A stretch of DNA of 9,699 nucleotides from Candidatus Sabulitectum sp. Lineage in GTDB: Bacteria > Fermentibacterota > Fermentibacteria > Fermentibacterales > JCC-6. The stretch's first letter is position 1; every line of letters starts with the position of its first letter. This document shows positions 1-6,825 of this stretch, piece after piece. The position numbers and the translations under genes are program-made. The notes under the pieces were generated by a model. It saw only the letters and a program-made list of their open reading frames with translations. It did not search any database and was not told the origin of the DNA. The DNA is taken from NCBI GenBank assembly GCA_029934845.1, contig JAOZLN010000065.1:1-9699 (forward strand), given 5' to 3'.

Positions 1-1
1 T

Positions 2-118
2 CCCTATGTAGACGGCGGAATCTACTACCTTCCAAACACAGGTACACCGGATACCCCGCTGTATGAAAGCATTGCAGCTCTTGAGGCAGACGGAACGCCA
101 ATCTCCCACAACAGTTGA
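2..118 (+). pseudogene. Upstream fragment of secreted FG-GAP/VCBS repeat protein, ending at in-frame TGA
   Basis: Open from the left edge in the same frame as the gene that continues at 167, so this is almost certainly an earlier part of that protein with its own 5' end outside the window. The readable peptide contains an N-T-G-T-P segment, which recurs downstream around 392 in the next repeat (I-N-T-G-T-P), as expected for tandem VCBS-type blades. The frame is closed by TGA at 116-118, and the repeat's calcium-loop motif (D-F-N-N-D-G) follows at 146-163 in the same frame. The stop therefore falls inside a repeat rather than at a natural protein end. It may be a real nonsense or compensated frameshift mutation, or a sequence error. 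I consider UGA recoding unlikely because TGA is used as the terminal codon of other genes here. Confidence 0.6.
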
Positions 119-166
119 TGCGGTCCCACTATTCCGCGGGTCGCGGATTTCAACAACGATGGTGTC

Positions 167-1033
167 ATGGATCTTATCGTGGGCACAGACTCATACAAGA
201 TAGCACTTTATACTGGATCTGATGCCGGTGATTCTGTTCCTCTGCTCTCTTCAGAGGGTTATCTGCAGTCAAATGGTACGCCGATCAGTATAACTGAGCC
301 TTCTCCATGCATTTATGACTACGACAAAGACGGCATTGATGATCTGCTGGTGGGATCAGGTGGTGGCAAGATCTATGTGTTCATTAACACAGGCACTCCG
401 GAGAATTACAGTTACAATGAAGGTTATTTTCCCCTGGAGACCACGGACGGTGTGGTTGATCTGGGATATGATGCGATTCCGCAGGCAGTGGATCTGAACG
501 GTGATATGCAGGTAGATCTGATTGTGGGGTACTTCATTTCAGACGAGGGTCACACAGCATTTCTTGAAGGGAACGAACCAGACAGTATGTTTAATTTTGC
601 TCCACCGGTTGATCTGTGCTCATACTGGGGAGATTCCACCATTACATTCGGGTCACCGATGTATCCATTTGCAGGCGACATCAATTCGGATGGTTCAGTC
701 GATCTGGTATCCGGGGAATACTTTGGCGAAATGTTCCTGTTCATGGGGGAACCGGGAGCAGGAACCAGCGCAGGCTCCCACTTTCAAGAGCGGGAACCTG
801 CATTTACAGTTCTTTCCAACCCGGTAATAGATGCTACTCTGCAAATTCAAGTCGAGGCCGCCGGGATCTCGCATCTTACGATATTCGACTGTTCTGGACG
901 AAAGATCGCTGAAGAACAGGTTGGCGCAGGCAATACAAGTATGGATATGACAAACCCTCCAAGCGGAGTTTACACGATCGTACTAAATTCCTCCGGTGGT
1001 ATGTCTTCACAAAGGGTCACTATTCTAAAATGA
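167..1033 (+). CDS. Secreted FG-GAP/VCBS repeat protein with type IX secretion sorting domain (C-terminal part)
   Basis: An extracellular or surface protein built of VCBS/FG-GAP repeats, which in known families form calcium-binding beta-propeller blades. Counting from the ATG at 167, calcium-loop motifs of the form D-x-D/N-x-D-G-x-x-D are visible at residues 51-59, 109-117 (less regular) and 171-179, each followed by a hydrophobic strand and Gly. Residues about 213-288 form a type A sorting domain: S-N-P near 217, D-C-S-G-R, P-S-G-V-Y and a final I-L-K. Such domains direct cargo through the type IX secretion system of FCB bacteria. The ATG at 167 is probably not the native start: it has no Shine-Dalgarno site, sits inside a calcium loop that begins at 146, and there is no signal peptide. 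The native frame continues upstream of the TGA at 116-118. Binding target unknown. Confidence 0.8.
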   Translation: MDLIVGTDSYKIALYTGSDAGDSVPLLSSEGYLQSNGTPISITEPSPCIYDYDKDGIDDLLVGSGGGKIYVFINTGTPENYSYNEGYFPLETTDGVVDLGYDAIPQAVDLNGDMQVDLIVGYFISDEGHTAFLEGNEPDSMFNFAPPVDLCSYWGDSTITFGSPMYPFAGDINSDGSVDLVSGEYFGEMFLFMGEPGAGTSAGSHFQEREPAFTVLSNPVIDATLQIQVEAAGISHLTIFDCSGRKIAEEQVGAGNTSMDMTNPPSGVYTIVLNSSGGMSSQRVTILK

Positions 1034-1054
1034 TAGATACAACGATCTAAAGAA

Positions 1055-1081
1055 AAGTGCCCCTGCTGTTCAGGGGCACTT
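1055..1081. terminator. Bidirectional intrinsic terminator between convergent genes
   Basis: AAGTGCCCCTG (1055-1065) and CAGGGGCACTT (1071-1081) form a perfect 11-bp stem with a five-base loop. It starts 21 bases after the stop of the plus-strand repeat protein and ends 16 bases past the minus-strand stop at 1098. Read on the minus strand, the stem runs directly into TTTTCTTT, a good U-tract, so termination should be strongest for the propeller gene. The plus strand has only a short T-poor tail, so its use in that direction is less certain. Confidence 0.85.
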
Positions 1082-1097
1082 ACACATTGCCTGGCGG

Positions 1098-1847
1098 TTA
1101 AAGTATGCAGAAAGCTGTAGTACCTTCCCAGCCTGATCCAAGGTTTTCGTAATCACCAGTGCGTATATCTGTCTTCCAGAGTGCTCCCTGCCAGATACAG
1201 TACACATAGTTACCGTAGGCTGCCATTTCTGTTGCACCTTCATATCCGCTGCCGATGTTCTCGTAATCTCCAGTACGGGGGTTTACCTTGTAAAGAACAT
1301 CACCCTGAATAACAAAGAAATAAGTGGATGTTGCAGCTGCGGCAGTTGTTCCGCTGTAGGAAGAAGGCAGTTCTGTATAGTCTCCGGTTACAGGATCCGT
1401 ACGGTAAAGAGAACCATTCTGAATCACCATAAGCGATCCATCAGACCATGCAATGTGGGTAGTTCCGCTATAGCTTCCAGGAACGCTTTCCCATGTGCCG
1501 TCATCCGGGTCTACCCTGTAAAGAATGTCGTTCTGTACAGCATACAACCACTGACCTCCAGCTGTAAGTGCCACTGCACCGGTCCAGGAATCGGTTAGTT
1601 CTGTCCAGCTGCCGTCTCTTGAGAGCCTGTAAAGAACATCACCCTGAATGGAAAACAGGCTGCCGTTGATCGAGGTGATCAACTCAGTTCCTTCCCAGCT
1701 TTCGGAAAGCTCTGTCCACTCGCCTGCGCCTGTTTGAATAGCGTAAAGAACATCACCCTGAATGGCATAGATGTATTCACCTTGAGCTCCCGAGGCAGTA
1801 ATAAGACATACTGCAGCCACAAGAGCAAGAGCATTAATCCCTTTCAT
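1098..1847 (-). CDS. Small secreted protein of six 38-residue repeats, probable six-bladed beta-propeller
   Basis: The 249-residue product starts with a signal peptide (about residues 1-23: basic N-end, hydrophobic core, A-Q-G before the mature start). The rest is almost wholly six repeats at about 25-62, 63-99, 100-137, 138-175, 176-213 and 214-249. Each has the pattern hydrophobic strand, I-Q-G-D-V-L-Y, a polar turn, W/Y-x-E-L and S-x-Y/W-x-G-T. Six repeats of this size, with one aromatic-rich strand set each, match a single beta-propeller of tectonin-like or WD-like size; this is inferred from the repeat, not from a recognised family. There is no sorting domain, so it is probably periplasmic or released some other way. 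The start is supported by AAGGAGGG ending six bases upstream of the ATG. It has its own promoter (1877-1905) and a terminator hairpin behind it. No catalytic residues are evident; a binding role is plausible. Confidence 0.85.
   Translation of the reverse strand: MKGINALALVAAVCLITASGAQGEYIYAIQGDVLYAIQTGAGEWTELSESWEGTELITSINGSLFSIQGDVLYRLSRDGSWTELTDSWTGAVALTAGGQWLYAVQNDILYRVDPDDGTWESVPGSYSGTTHIAWSDGSLMVIQNGSLYRTDPVTGDYTELPSSYSGTTAAAATSTYFFVIQGDVLYKVNPRTGDYENIGSGYEGATEMAAYGNYVYCIWQGALWKTDIRTGDYENLGSGWEGTTAFCIL
1290..1763 (-). repeat. Three identical 21-base copies inside the propeller gene
   Basis: The same 21 bases occur at 1290-1310, 1629-1649 and 1743-1763, encoding the I-Q-G-D-V-L-Y core of blades five, two and one. 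Other blades carry diverged versions (for example near 1516-1536). Identity at the DNA level, third codon positions included, suggests recent blade duplication or gene conversion rather than old repeats held only by protein selection. Confidence 0.75.
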
Positions 1848-1876
1848 AATTTCCCTCCTTTTTTTTGACCAGGATA

Positions 1877-1905
1877 ATTATAACTGAGTTCTGTGCCATT
1901 TTCAA
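1877..1905 (-). promoter_or_regulatory. Sigma-70-type promoter of the propeller gene
   Basis: On the minus strand TTGAAA (1900-1905) and TATAAT (1877-1882) are separated by 17 bases. That is a perfect -10 and a five-of-six -35 at ideal spacing. Transcription should start near 1870, leaving a leader of about 23 bases that contains the AAGGAGGG ribosome site. The promoter fills the 66-base gap behind the preceding minus-strand gene, so the propeller gene can be expressed independently of it. Confidence 0.75.
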
Positions 1906-1913
1906 TCGCTGAA

Positions 1914-2312
1914 TTAACCACCGCAGATCTCCAGGAGTGTCCATGACTCTGATGAAAAAGCCCCTGGTTCATTCGCAGTGCCGAAGATTCCAGATACATT
2001 CATGTACTCCAGTTGAATAAGAGCACCTGAAGAAATACGCTCAAGGTCCTCGGGAGTAACATTCTCAATAGAGATCTGAACGCTTTGTTCTTCCAGCGAT
2101 TCTATAAATGAGCTTGTGTAAGATTCTGAAAAATCCTCTCTTATCTCTATTGCCTGAATTGTAACTTTCAGGACTCCGGAGAGTTCATCATATTCTCTGA
2201 CCTCTTCAACAGCTGCATCACAGGTAAAGTTAACAACCACAGACCCCAATGCCTGCCCTGCAAAAAGAATGGAGACTAAAACAAACCTGAATCTGAATAA
2301 TGAAGTTCTCAT
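1914..2312 (-). CDS. Short secreted protein of unknown function
   Basis: I do not recognise the family of this 132-residue protein. Residues 1-23 look like a signal peptide: Arg-rich start (R2, R7, R9), hydrophobic core, A-L-G before the mature Ser. There is no lipobox Cys, so it is not an obvious lipoprotein. The mature part is acidic, predicted mostly beta-strand with a Glu/Ser-rich middle, and has only two cysteines, C31 near the mature N-terminus and C130 three residues from the end, which could form one closing disulfide. No sorting domain is present. The ATG at 2312 is supported by AAGGAG seven bases upstream. It lies upstream of the propeller gene on the same strand with a 66-base gap holding a separate promoter, and it diverges from the protease operon. 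A role near the cell surface is likely only because of the signal peptide. Confidence 0.7.
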   Translation of the reverse strand: MRTSLFRFRFVLVSILFAGQALGSVVVNFTCDAAVEEVREYDELSGVLKVTIQAIEIREDFSESYTSSFIESLEEQSVQISIENVTPEDLERISSGALIQLEYMNVSGIFGTANEPGAFSSESWTLLEICGG

Positions 2313-2320
2313 TTCCTTCT

Positions 2321-2332
2321 CCTTCCGGAAGG
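2321..2332. repeat. 12-bp perfect palindrome overlapping the ribosome site of the short secreted protein
   Basis: CCTTCCGGAAGG is its own reverse complement. On the minus strand its last bases supply the AAGG of the AAGGAG ribosome site for the gene starting at 2312. A binding site for a dimeric regulator is possible, but a chance palindrome formed around a purine-rich ribosome site is equally plausible. Confidence 0.3.
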
Positions 2333-2371
2333 CAAACCAATTTCCCTTCCAAACTTAGCTACTTCGGGAAA

Positions 2372-2393
2372 ACCGGATCTATTCCAATCCGGT
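2372..2393. repeat. 7-bp inverted repeat in the divergent intergenic region
   Basis: ACCGGAT (2372-2378) and ATCCGGT (2387-2393) are perfect inverted copies with an eight-base spacer. They sit between the start of the minus-strand secreted protein and the promoter of the plus-strand protease. They could be an operator or a hairpin in the leader of the minus-strand transcript. No recognised regulator motif matches, and I found no convincing minus-strand promoter in 2333-2521. Confidence 0.35.
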
Positions 2394-2439
2394 ATACCAC
2401 CTCCTCCTGTTTACGGTACAAACAGCCCGGGAAAGTTCA

Positions 2440-2468
2440 TTGACACAGAACAGGCAACGGTCAATACT
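2440..2468 (+). promoter_or_regulatory. Sigma-70-type promoter of the C25 protease operon
   Basis: TTGACA (2440-2445) is a perfect -35 box and AATACT (2463-2468) a four-of-six -10 box, 17 bases apart. Transcription would begin near 2475, giving a leader of about 47 bases that holds GGAGG (2512-2516), five bases before the ATG. This is the only good promoter seen ahead of the four plus-strand genes that follow. Confidence 0.65.
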
Positions 2469-2521
2469 TGCAACGACTTCACTGAAAGTATCCAGGCACG
2501 CACCATTATCTGGAGGTTCTT

Positions 2522-5500
2522 ATGAAAACGCTGGTTTTACTTGCGTTAACATTTTCCATAGCAGCCTATTCCACAACAGTTATCGAAGAACTTCCTGCTG
2601 AAATGCTGGGGACAATTCAGATGCATACGACTTCAGACGGCGTGGTTCCGCAACTACCCGGCGCATACTCCGGAACCGGGGAAGGGCTTCCATCACTTCC
2701 AGAGTTGCCATGGTCTGTGCTTCTTCCCGCAGGTGAAAGGGCAGCAGCAATTTCATCCACTGCAACATGGGAAACCGTAGAAAACAACATCATCATTCCT
2801 CCTCTTTCTGCACCAACGCCTCTTACGCTTGATGCTGAAGCAGCATCGACTCAGGCAGTAGAGGAAGTTTACTCTTCCAACAGTTTCTGGCCGATGGAGC
2901 CTGTAACACTGGCAGGAACAGGGTTCAGGAACGGCTTGTCCGAAGCAGAGGTTCTTATATCTCCATTAAGATGGAACCCTGCAACAGGAGAGCTTCAGAA
3001 ACTGATCTCTCTTGAGATCAGAATAGAGACCGCTCCCCTTATGGAAAGACCGTTCAGCAGTGGCGGGAAAGATGATGATTTCAGAAGAATGCTTATCGTC
3101 ACAGATTCTTCTCTGGAAGCAACATTCCAGCAGCTTGCTCTTCGTCGAACAGATCAGGGAATACTTACCGAAGTTGTGACGATGGATGAGGTATATGCCG
3201 CTTCTTCCGGAAGAGACAATGCAGAAAAACTTCGCAACTTCGTGAAAGATTACTATACGGCCAATGGCCTTGATTTTCTTCTGCTTGGCGGAGACACAGA
3301 TCTGGTACCGTACAGACTTGCATTTGCCATGACCTGTGAGGGAGGCATTCATCCCAGAGAAGATGATCTGCCCTGCGATCTTTACTTCTCCGATCTGGAT
3401 GGAACCTGGGATGCCAATATGAATGACATTTTCGGTGAAGTGGCTGACAATGTAGATCTGCACCCTGACATCTTTGTTGGCAGAGCAACGGTAGAGAACA
3501 TCACAGAAGCAACGACATTCGTTAACAACATAGGCGCATATGAAGAGTGCTTCCGTGAAGACTTCCTTCAGAGTGTTCTCTTCCTGGCAGAGGTTCTGTG
3601 GACTAACCCGTACACCAACTCCGGAGAGAGCAAGGACTACATCGACGAACACTTCCTTCCTGACTTTCTCGACATAACAAAGCTCTACAAAGCCCTGGGC
3701 AATGAAAATCTTTACTCTGCAATGGCGGCTTTGAATGCCGGGCAGAACTTTGTAAATCATGACGGCCATGCATGGTATTCATGCATTGGCGTTGGTGACG
3801 ACTACATGTACATAAATGATGTAAATGCACTGGATTCCGATGGAAGGTTCACATCAGTGATGTACTCCATCGGTTGCTGGAGTGCAGCATTTGACTTCGA
3901 TGCTATTGCCGAGCATTTCATAACAAATGTTAATGGAGGATGCGTGACCTACATCGGGAACTCCAGCTACGGCTGGGGTTCTCCAGGCAACCCTCTTTAT
4001 GGCTACTCTGATGCACTGGATCATCTTTTCTTTGATTACCTTTACAGTGACTGGTCTTTAACAGCAGGTGAACTGCTGGCTTATACGAAGGAGTATTTCA
4101 TTCCTTACAGCCAGTGGGAGAATGTATACAGGTGGCATCAGTACGATGTTAACCTGCTTGGTGACCCATCTTTCAGACCCTACCGCAACACCCCTGTGGA
4201 AATAGAAGTTCTGTGTCCGGAAGTAATTACTACAAATACATCTGTGTTCCCGGTACAGATCGCAGGAGTTAACCCTGAGGGTTTAACCGTTTGTGTTCAC
4301 GATGAAGGAAGCTTCTGGAGTGTGGTAGAGCTTGATGCCACAGGACAGACAGATTTCATCTTCACCGAGGCTGTTACCGGAAGCATCACTCTGACCGTTA
4401 CCGGTCCGGAAGTTAGAAGAACAACCGTTGTAGTGGATCAGTCATCAGGACCGGATCCTGTGATCTCTCAACTGGTTGTAAACGATACAGCCGGCCTGGG
4501 ACATCTTTCACCAGGATGTTCCGCCGACCTTGATATCACCCTGCTGAATCAGGGCAATGAGAATCTCACAGATGTTGTTATAAATATCACATCTATTAGC
4601 GGTCCCGGAACTCTTACACAAAGCTCAAGTTCTTTCGGACCAATTTCAGCAGGCAGCGAAACTACCGGCTCTCCCCTGCTGGCACTTACTGTGAACGCTT
4701 CCGCTGAAACAGGTTCAGTTATAACTCTTCACGGTCAGATAGAATCCGGCCAGGGCAACTGGGAACTCTCAATTCCTCTTCTGGTTCATGCTCCCGGGCT
4801 TTACTTCACAACCTATTTTGTTGATGACTCTTCAGGTGGAAACGGCAACGGAATCCCGGAGCCGGGAGAAACATTTGAGCTTGATGTGAACATTGCCAAT
4901 CTGGGGCTTTCAACTGCAACCGGTGTAAGTGTTCTTATGACAGAATATCCTTCATGGGTATCGTGGCCTGAAGATTCAGCCTGGGTTGAATCTATTCCTG
5001 AAGACAGCACACGAACTCTTTCTTTCGTCTGCGAGCTGTCTGCAAGTACTCCTTCTCCGTCATTCCCGTGGTTCCACTTTGACATTACCTCTGAAACATC
5101 CGGATATGCAACAGAAGACACTCTAAGGCTTACTGTGGGTGAAACCGGAATTTCCAATGATGTAGAGTCCGGAGACGCAGGGTGGACTCACTCGGGAACA
5201 AATGACATGTGGAATATCACTAATTCCAGCAGCCATTCCCCCAGCCACTCATGGTACTGCGGAGGAACAAACGGTTACATAAACAACATGAACTGCGGAT
5301 TGATATCGCCGGAGCTCACCCTGGCACCTGATGCTTCCCTTGAGTTCTGGACCACTTTTGATGTGGCTATCTATGGAAGTGACGGCATTTATATGATAGT
5401 GCACGACCTGACAGCAGGTTCTGCTGACACTCTTGATTTCATCGGCTCCGGTGGAGCCCTGGGCAGCTCCGCAGGCAAGGGAATCGGCACAGGCTGGGTT

Positions 5501-5923
5501 CCATACTCATACGATCTGTCGGCAATTGAAGCTGGAACGGGTGTTCAAATTGAATTCCGGTTCAAGACAGATAATGACGGCGATACAGGCACTGGTTTCT
5601 ACATTGATGACATCACAATTGAAGGAGCCTACACTGGATACACTGGAACATCAGGAGGATCTCCGGAATTCACAGCACCCATGGGCGCTCCGTTCCCAAA
5701 TCCTTCACATTCCACAGTTAATGTTCACCTCTTCTCCCAGATTCAGCGTAACTGGACACTTGGCCTTTACGACATCAGTGGAAGACTGGTAAACGAAACC
5801 ACAGGAGCATCACCAATCAACTCCACGGTAGATCTGAATGTCTCTGATATTGCCCCGGGTATTTACTTCCTCAGGTTCTCAGCAGAAACTGAAACTTCAA
5901 GAAAGCTGGTGATCCTCAGATAG
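2522..5923 (+). CDS. Secreted gingipain-family (peptidase C25) cysteine protease with type IX sorting domain
   Basis: A large secreted endopeptidase of 1133 residues. In order: signal peptide (about 1-17); a beta-rich propeptide-like region (to about 185); the C25 catalytic domain (about 188-556), starting at R-R-M-L-I-V-T-D and containing L-L-L-G-G-D-T-D-L-V-P near 252-262; an Ig-like segment (about 558-640); two CARDB-like Ig domains (about 644-755 and 756-875), the second with a calcium-loop-like G-N-G-x-P-E-P-G-E motif; a jelly-roll or MAM-like domain (about 876-1037) ending F-Y-I-D-D-I-T-I-E; and a type A sorting domain (about 1055-1133, P-N-P, D-I-S-G-R, P-G-I-Y, final I-L-R). The catalytic dyad is read as H416 (in N-H-D-G-H) and C452 (in S-I-G-C-W), 36 apart, close to the spacing in known gingipains. 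Cleavage specificity cannot be read from sequence. The start has GGAGG five bases upstream. Leads a probable four-gene transcript. Confidence 0.9.
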   Translation: MKTLVLLALTFSIAAYSTTVIEELPAEMLGTIQMHTTSDGVVPQLPGAYSGTGEGLPSLPELPWSVLLPAGERAAAISSTATWETVENNIIIPPLSAPTPLTLDAEAASTQAVEEVYSSNSFWPMEPVTLAGTGFRNGLSEAEVLISPLRWNPATGELQKLISLEIRIETAPLMERPFSSGGKDDDFRRMLIVTDSSLEATFQQLALRRTDQGILTEVVTMDEVYAASSGRDNAEKLRNFVKDYYTANGLDFLLLGGDTDLVPYRLAFAMTCEGGIHPREDDLPCDLYFSDLDGTWDANMNDIFGEVADNVDLHPDIFVGRATVENITEATTFVNNIGAYEECFREDFLQSVLFLAEVLWTNPYTNSGESKDYIDEHFLPDFLDITKLYKALGNENLYSAMAALNAGQNFVNHDGHAWYSCIGVGDDYMYINDVNALDSDGRFTSVMYSIGCWSAAFDFDAIAEHFITNVNGGCVTYIGNSSYGWGSPGNPLYGYSDALDHLFFDYLYSDWSLTAGELLAYTKEYFIPYSQWENVYRWHQYDVNLLGDPSFRPYRNTPVEIEVLCPEVITTNTSVFPVQIAGVNPEGLTVCVHDEGSFWSVVELDATGQTDFIFTEAVTGSITLTVTGPEVRRTTVVVDQSSGPDPVISQLVVNDTAGLGHLSPGCSADLDITLLNQGNENLTDVVINITSISGPGTLTQSSSSFGPISAGSETTGSPLLALTVNASAETGSVITLHGQIESGQGNWELSIPLLVHAPGLYFTTYFVDDSSGGNGNGIPEPGETFELDVNIANLGLSTATGVSVLMTEYPSWVSWPEDSAWVESIPEDSTRTLSFVCELSASTPSPSFPWFHFDITSETSGYATEDTLRLTVGETGISNDVESGDAGWTHSGTNDMWNITNSSSHSPSHSWYCGGTNGYINNMNCGLISPELTLAPDASLEFWTTFDVAIYGSDGIYMIVHDLTAGSADTLDFIGSGGALGSSAGKGIGTGWVPYSYDLSAIEAGTGVQIEFRFKTDNDGDTGTGFYIDDITIEGAYTGYTGTSGGSPEFTAPMGAPFPNPSHSTVNVHLFSQIQRNWTLGLYDISGRLVNETTGASPINSTVDLNVSDIAPGIYFLRFSAETETSRKLVILR

Positions 5924-5969
5924 CGAACTGGAGAAGGACATTACTGAAAGAGAACTGATTGAAAAGGGT

Positions 5970-6824
5970 ATGAGGGCCGGGGATTCCGACATGTACGACG
6001 AGGATCTGATCTGGTCACAGTGCAGTGGGGACAAAACAGATATCGGCATGGAACTTATGCAGGTGATCAGGGTCATGAACAAGGCTCTGCCTCTTGAAAA
6101 AAAGCTTAAGGTTCTTTCCATAGGGTCAGGGTCAGAGCCTCAATTCAAGATACTGAAAGCCGCCTTCCAATCAGGTGTAAACCTTCTTGACGTGGATAGC
6201 GTTCCTCTGGAGATCATAAGAAAGTATGCAGAGCAGAGAAGCATAAAGAATGTATCAACCATTCAGGCAGACTACACCAAAGCTCTTATCAAGCAGACAG
6301 ATGCAGAACAGTTCTTAAGGAAAAGTCTTCATGGAAAGAAACAGGATCTGATAACTCTTCATCATTCTCTCTACTACTGTGAAGAAAAAGAATGGACTGA
6401 TCTGTTTACCAGTCTCTACAAGAAGATCATGGCCCGCAGAGGAACCATCCATGCGGTAATGATGTCTTCAAAAAGCCAGGATCAATCCTCTACAACATGG
6501 CTCTACAATCACTTTGCAGGCAGGTTTTTCGATTGCCATAACCATCAGGACCTAAAACTCTTTGGTACTGAACTGGAGAAGAACAAAGCTTTTGCCAGGG
6601 CAAAATTCACAAGGAAGACCCATAAGGTGAGATTCTGGATAGATGATTTTGAGAAATTCATGTCAGTGGTCTGGATGATCCTTCTCTACCCCAATGTACA
6701 CAAATACACACCGGAGCAAAAAGAAGAGATCACCGGATACATCTATCACAATTTATGGATAAGAAAAAAGCCGCTGGTGCAAATGCAGGACCATCTGATC
6801 ATTCTAAAGAACCTGGGGGGATAA
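5970..6824 (+). CDS. Class I SAM-dependent methyltransferase, histamine-N-methyltransferase-like layout
   Basis: A cytoplasmic methyltransferase of 284 residues from this ATG. The Rossmann motifs are clear: motif I L-S-I-G-S-G-S-E (49-56), the acidic end of strand two in L-L-D-V-D (72-76), I-Q-A-D at 98-101 and D-L-I-T-L-H-H-S-L-Y-Y (126-136). The order and the L-Y-Y after motif IV recall histamine N-methyltransferase-like enzymes, but that is a by-eye likeness and the substrate is unknown. No signal peptide or membrane segment. It begins 46 bases after the protease stop with no terminator between, and ends one base before the formyltransferase start, so translational coupling to the latter is likely. 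The start is uncertain: this ATG has no properly spaced ribosome site, while the frame is open back to 5913, and GGAG (5930-5933) lies six bases before an in-frame ATT at 5940, which would add ten residues. Confidence 0.8.
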   Translation: MRAGDSDMYDEDLIWSQCSGDKTDIGMELMQVIRVMNKALPLEKKLKVLSIGSGSEPQFKILKAAFQSGVNLLDVDSVPLEIIRKYAEQRSIKNVSTIQADYTKALIKQTDAEQFLRKSLHGKKQDLITLHHSLYYCEEKEWTDLFTSLYKKIMARRGTIHAVMMSSKSQDQSSTTWLYNHFAGRFFDCHNHQDLKLFGTELEKNKAFARAKFTRKTHKVRFWIDDFEKFMSVVWMILLYPNVHKYTPEQKEEITGYIYHNLWIRKKPLVQMQDHLIILKNLGG

Positions 6825-6825
6825 C

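Noticed and set aside
116..140. TGA at 116-118 as selenocysteine with a downstream stem (GCGG at 120-123 with CCGC at 134-137)
   Set aside because: The stem is only four pairs, VCBS repeat proteins are not known selenoproteins, and a compensated frameshift explains the stop better.
1290..1763. Regularly recurring 21-base copies as a CRISPR-like array
   Set aside because: Spacing is uneven, the copies are in frame within a coding sequence, and they encode the conserved core of propeller blades.
2391..2421. Minus-strand promoter (TTGTAC with TATACC) for the short secreted protein
   Set aside because: Spacer is 19 bases and both boxes match poorly; not strong enough to list.
2966..3769. Long minus-strand reading frame inside the protease gene
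   Set aside because: Antisense shadow of a well-supported C25 catalytic domain; the product is low-complexity in character and has no motifs.
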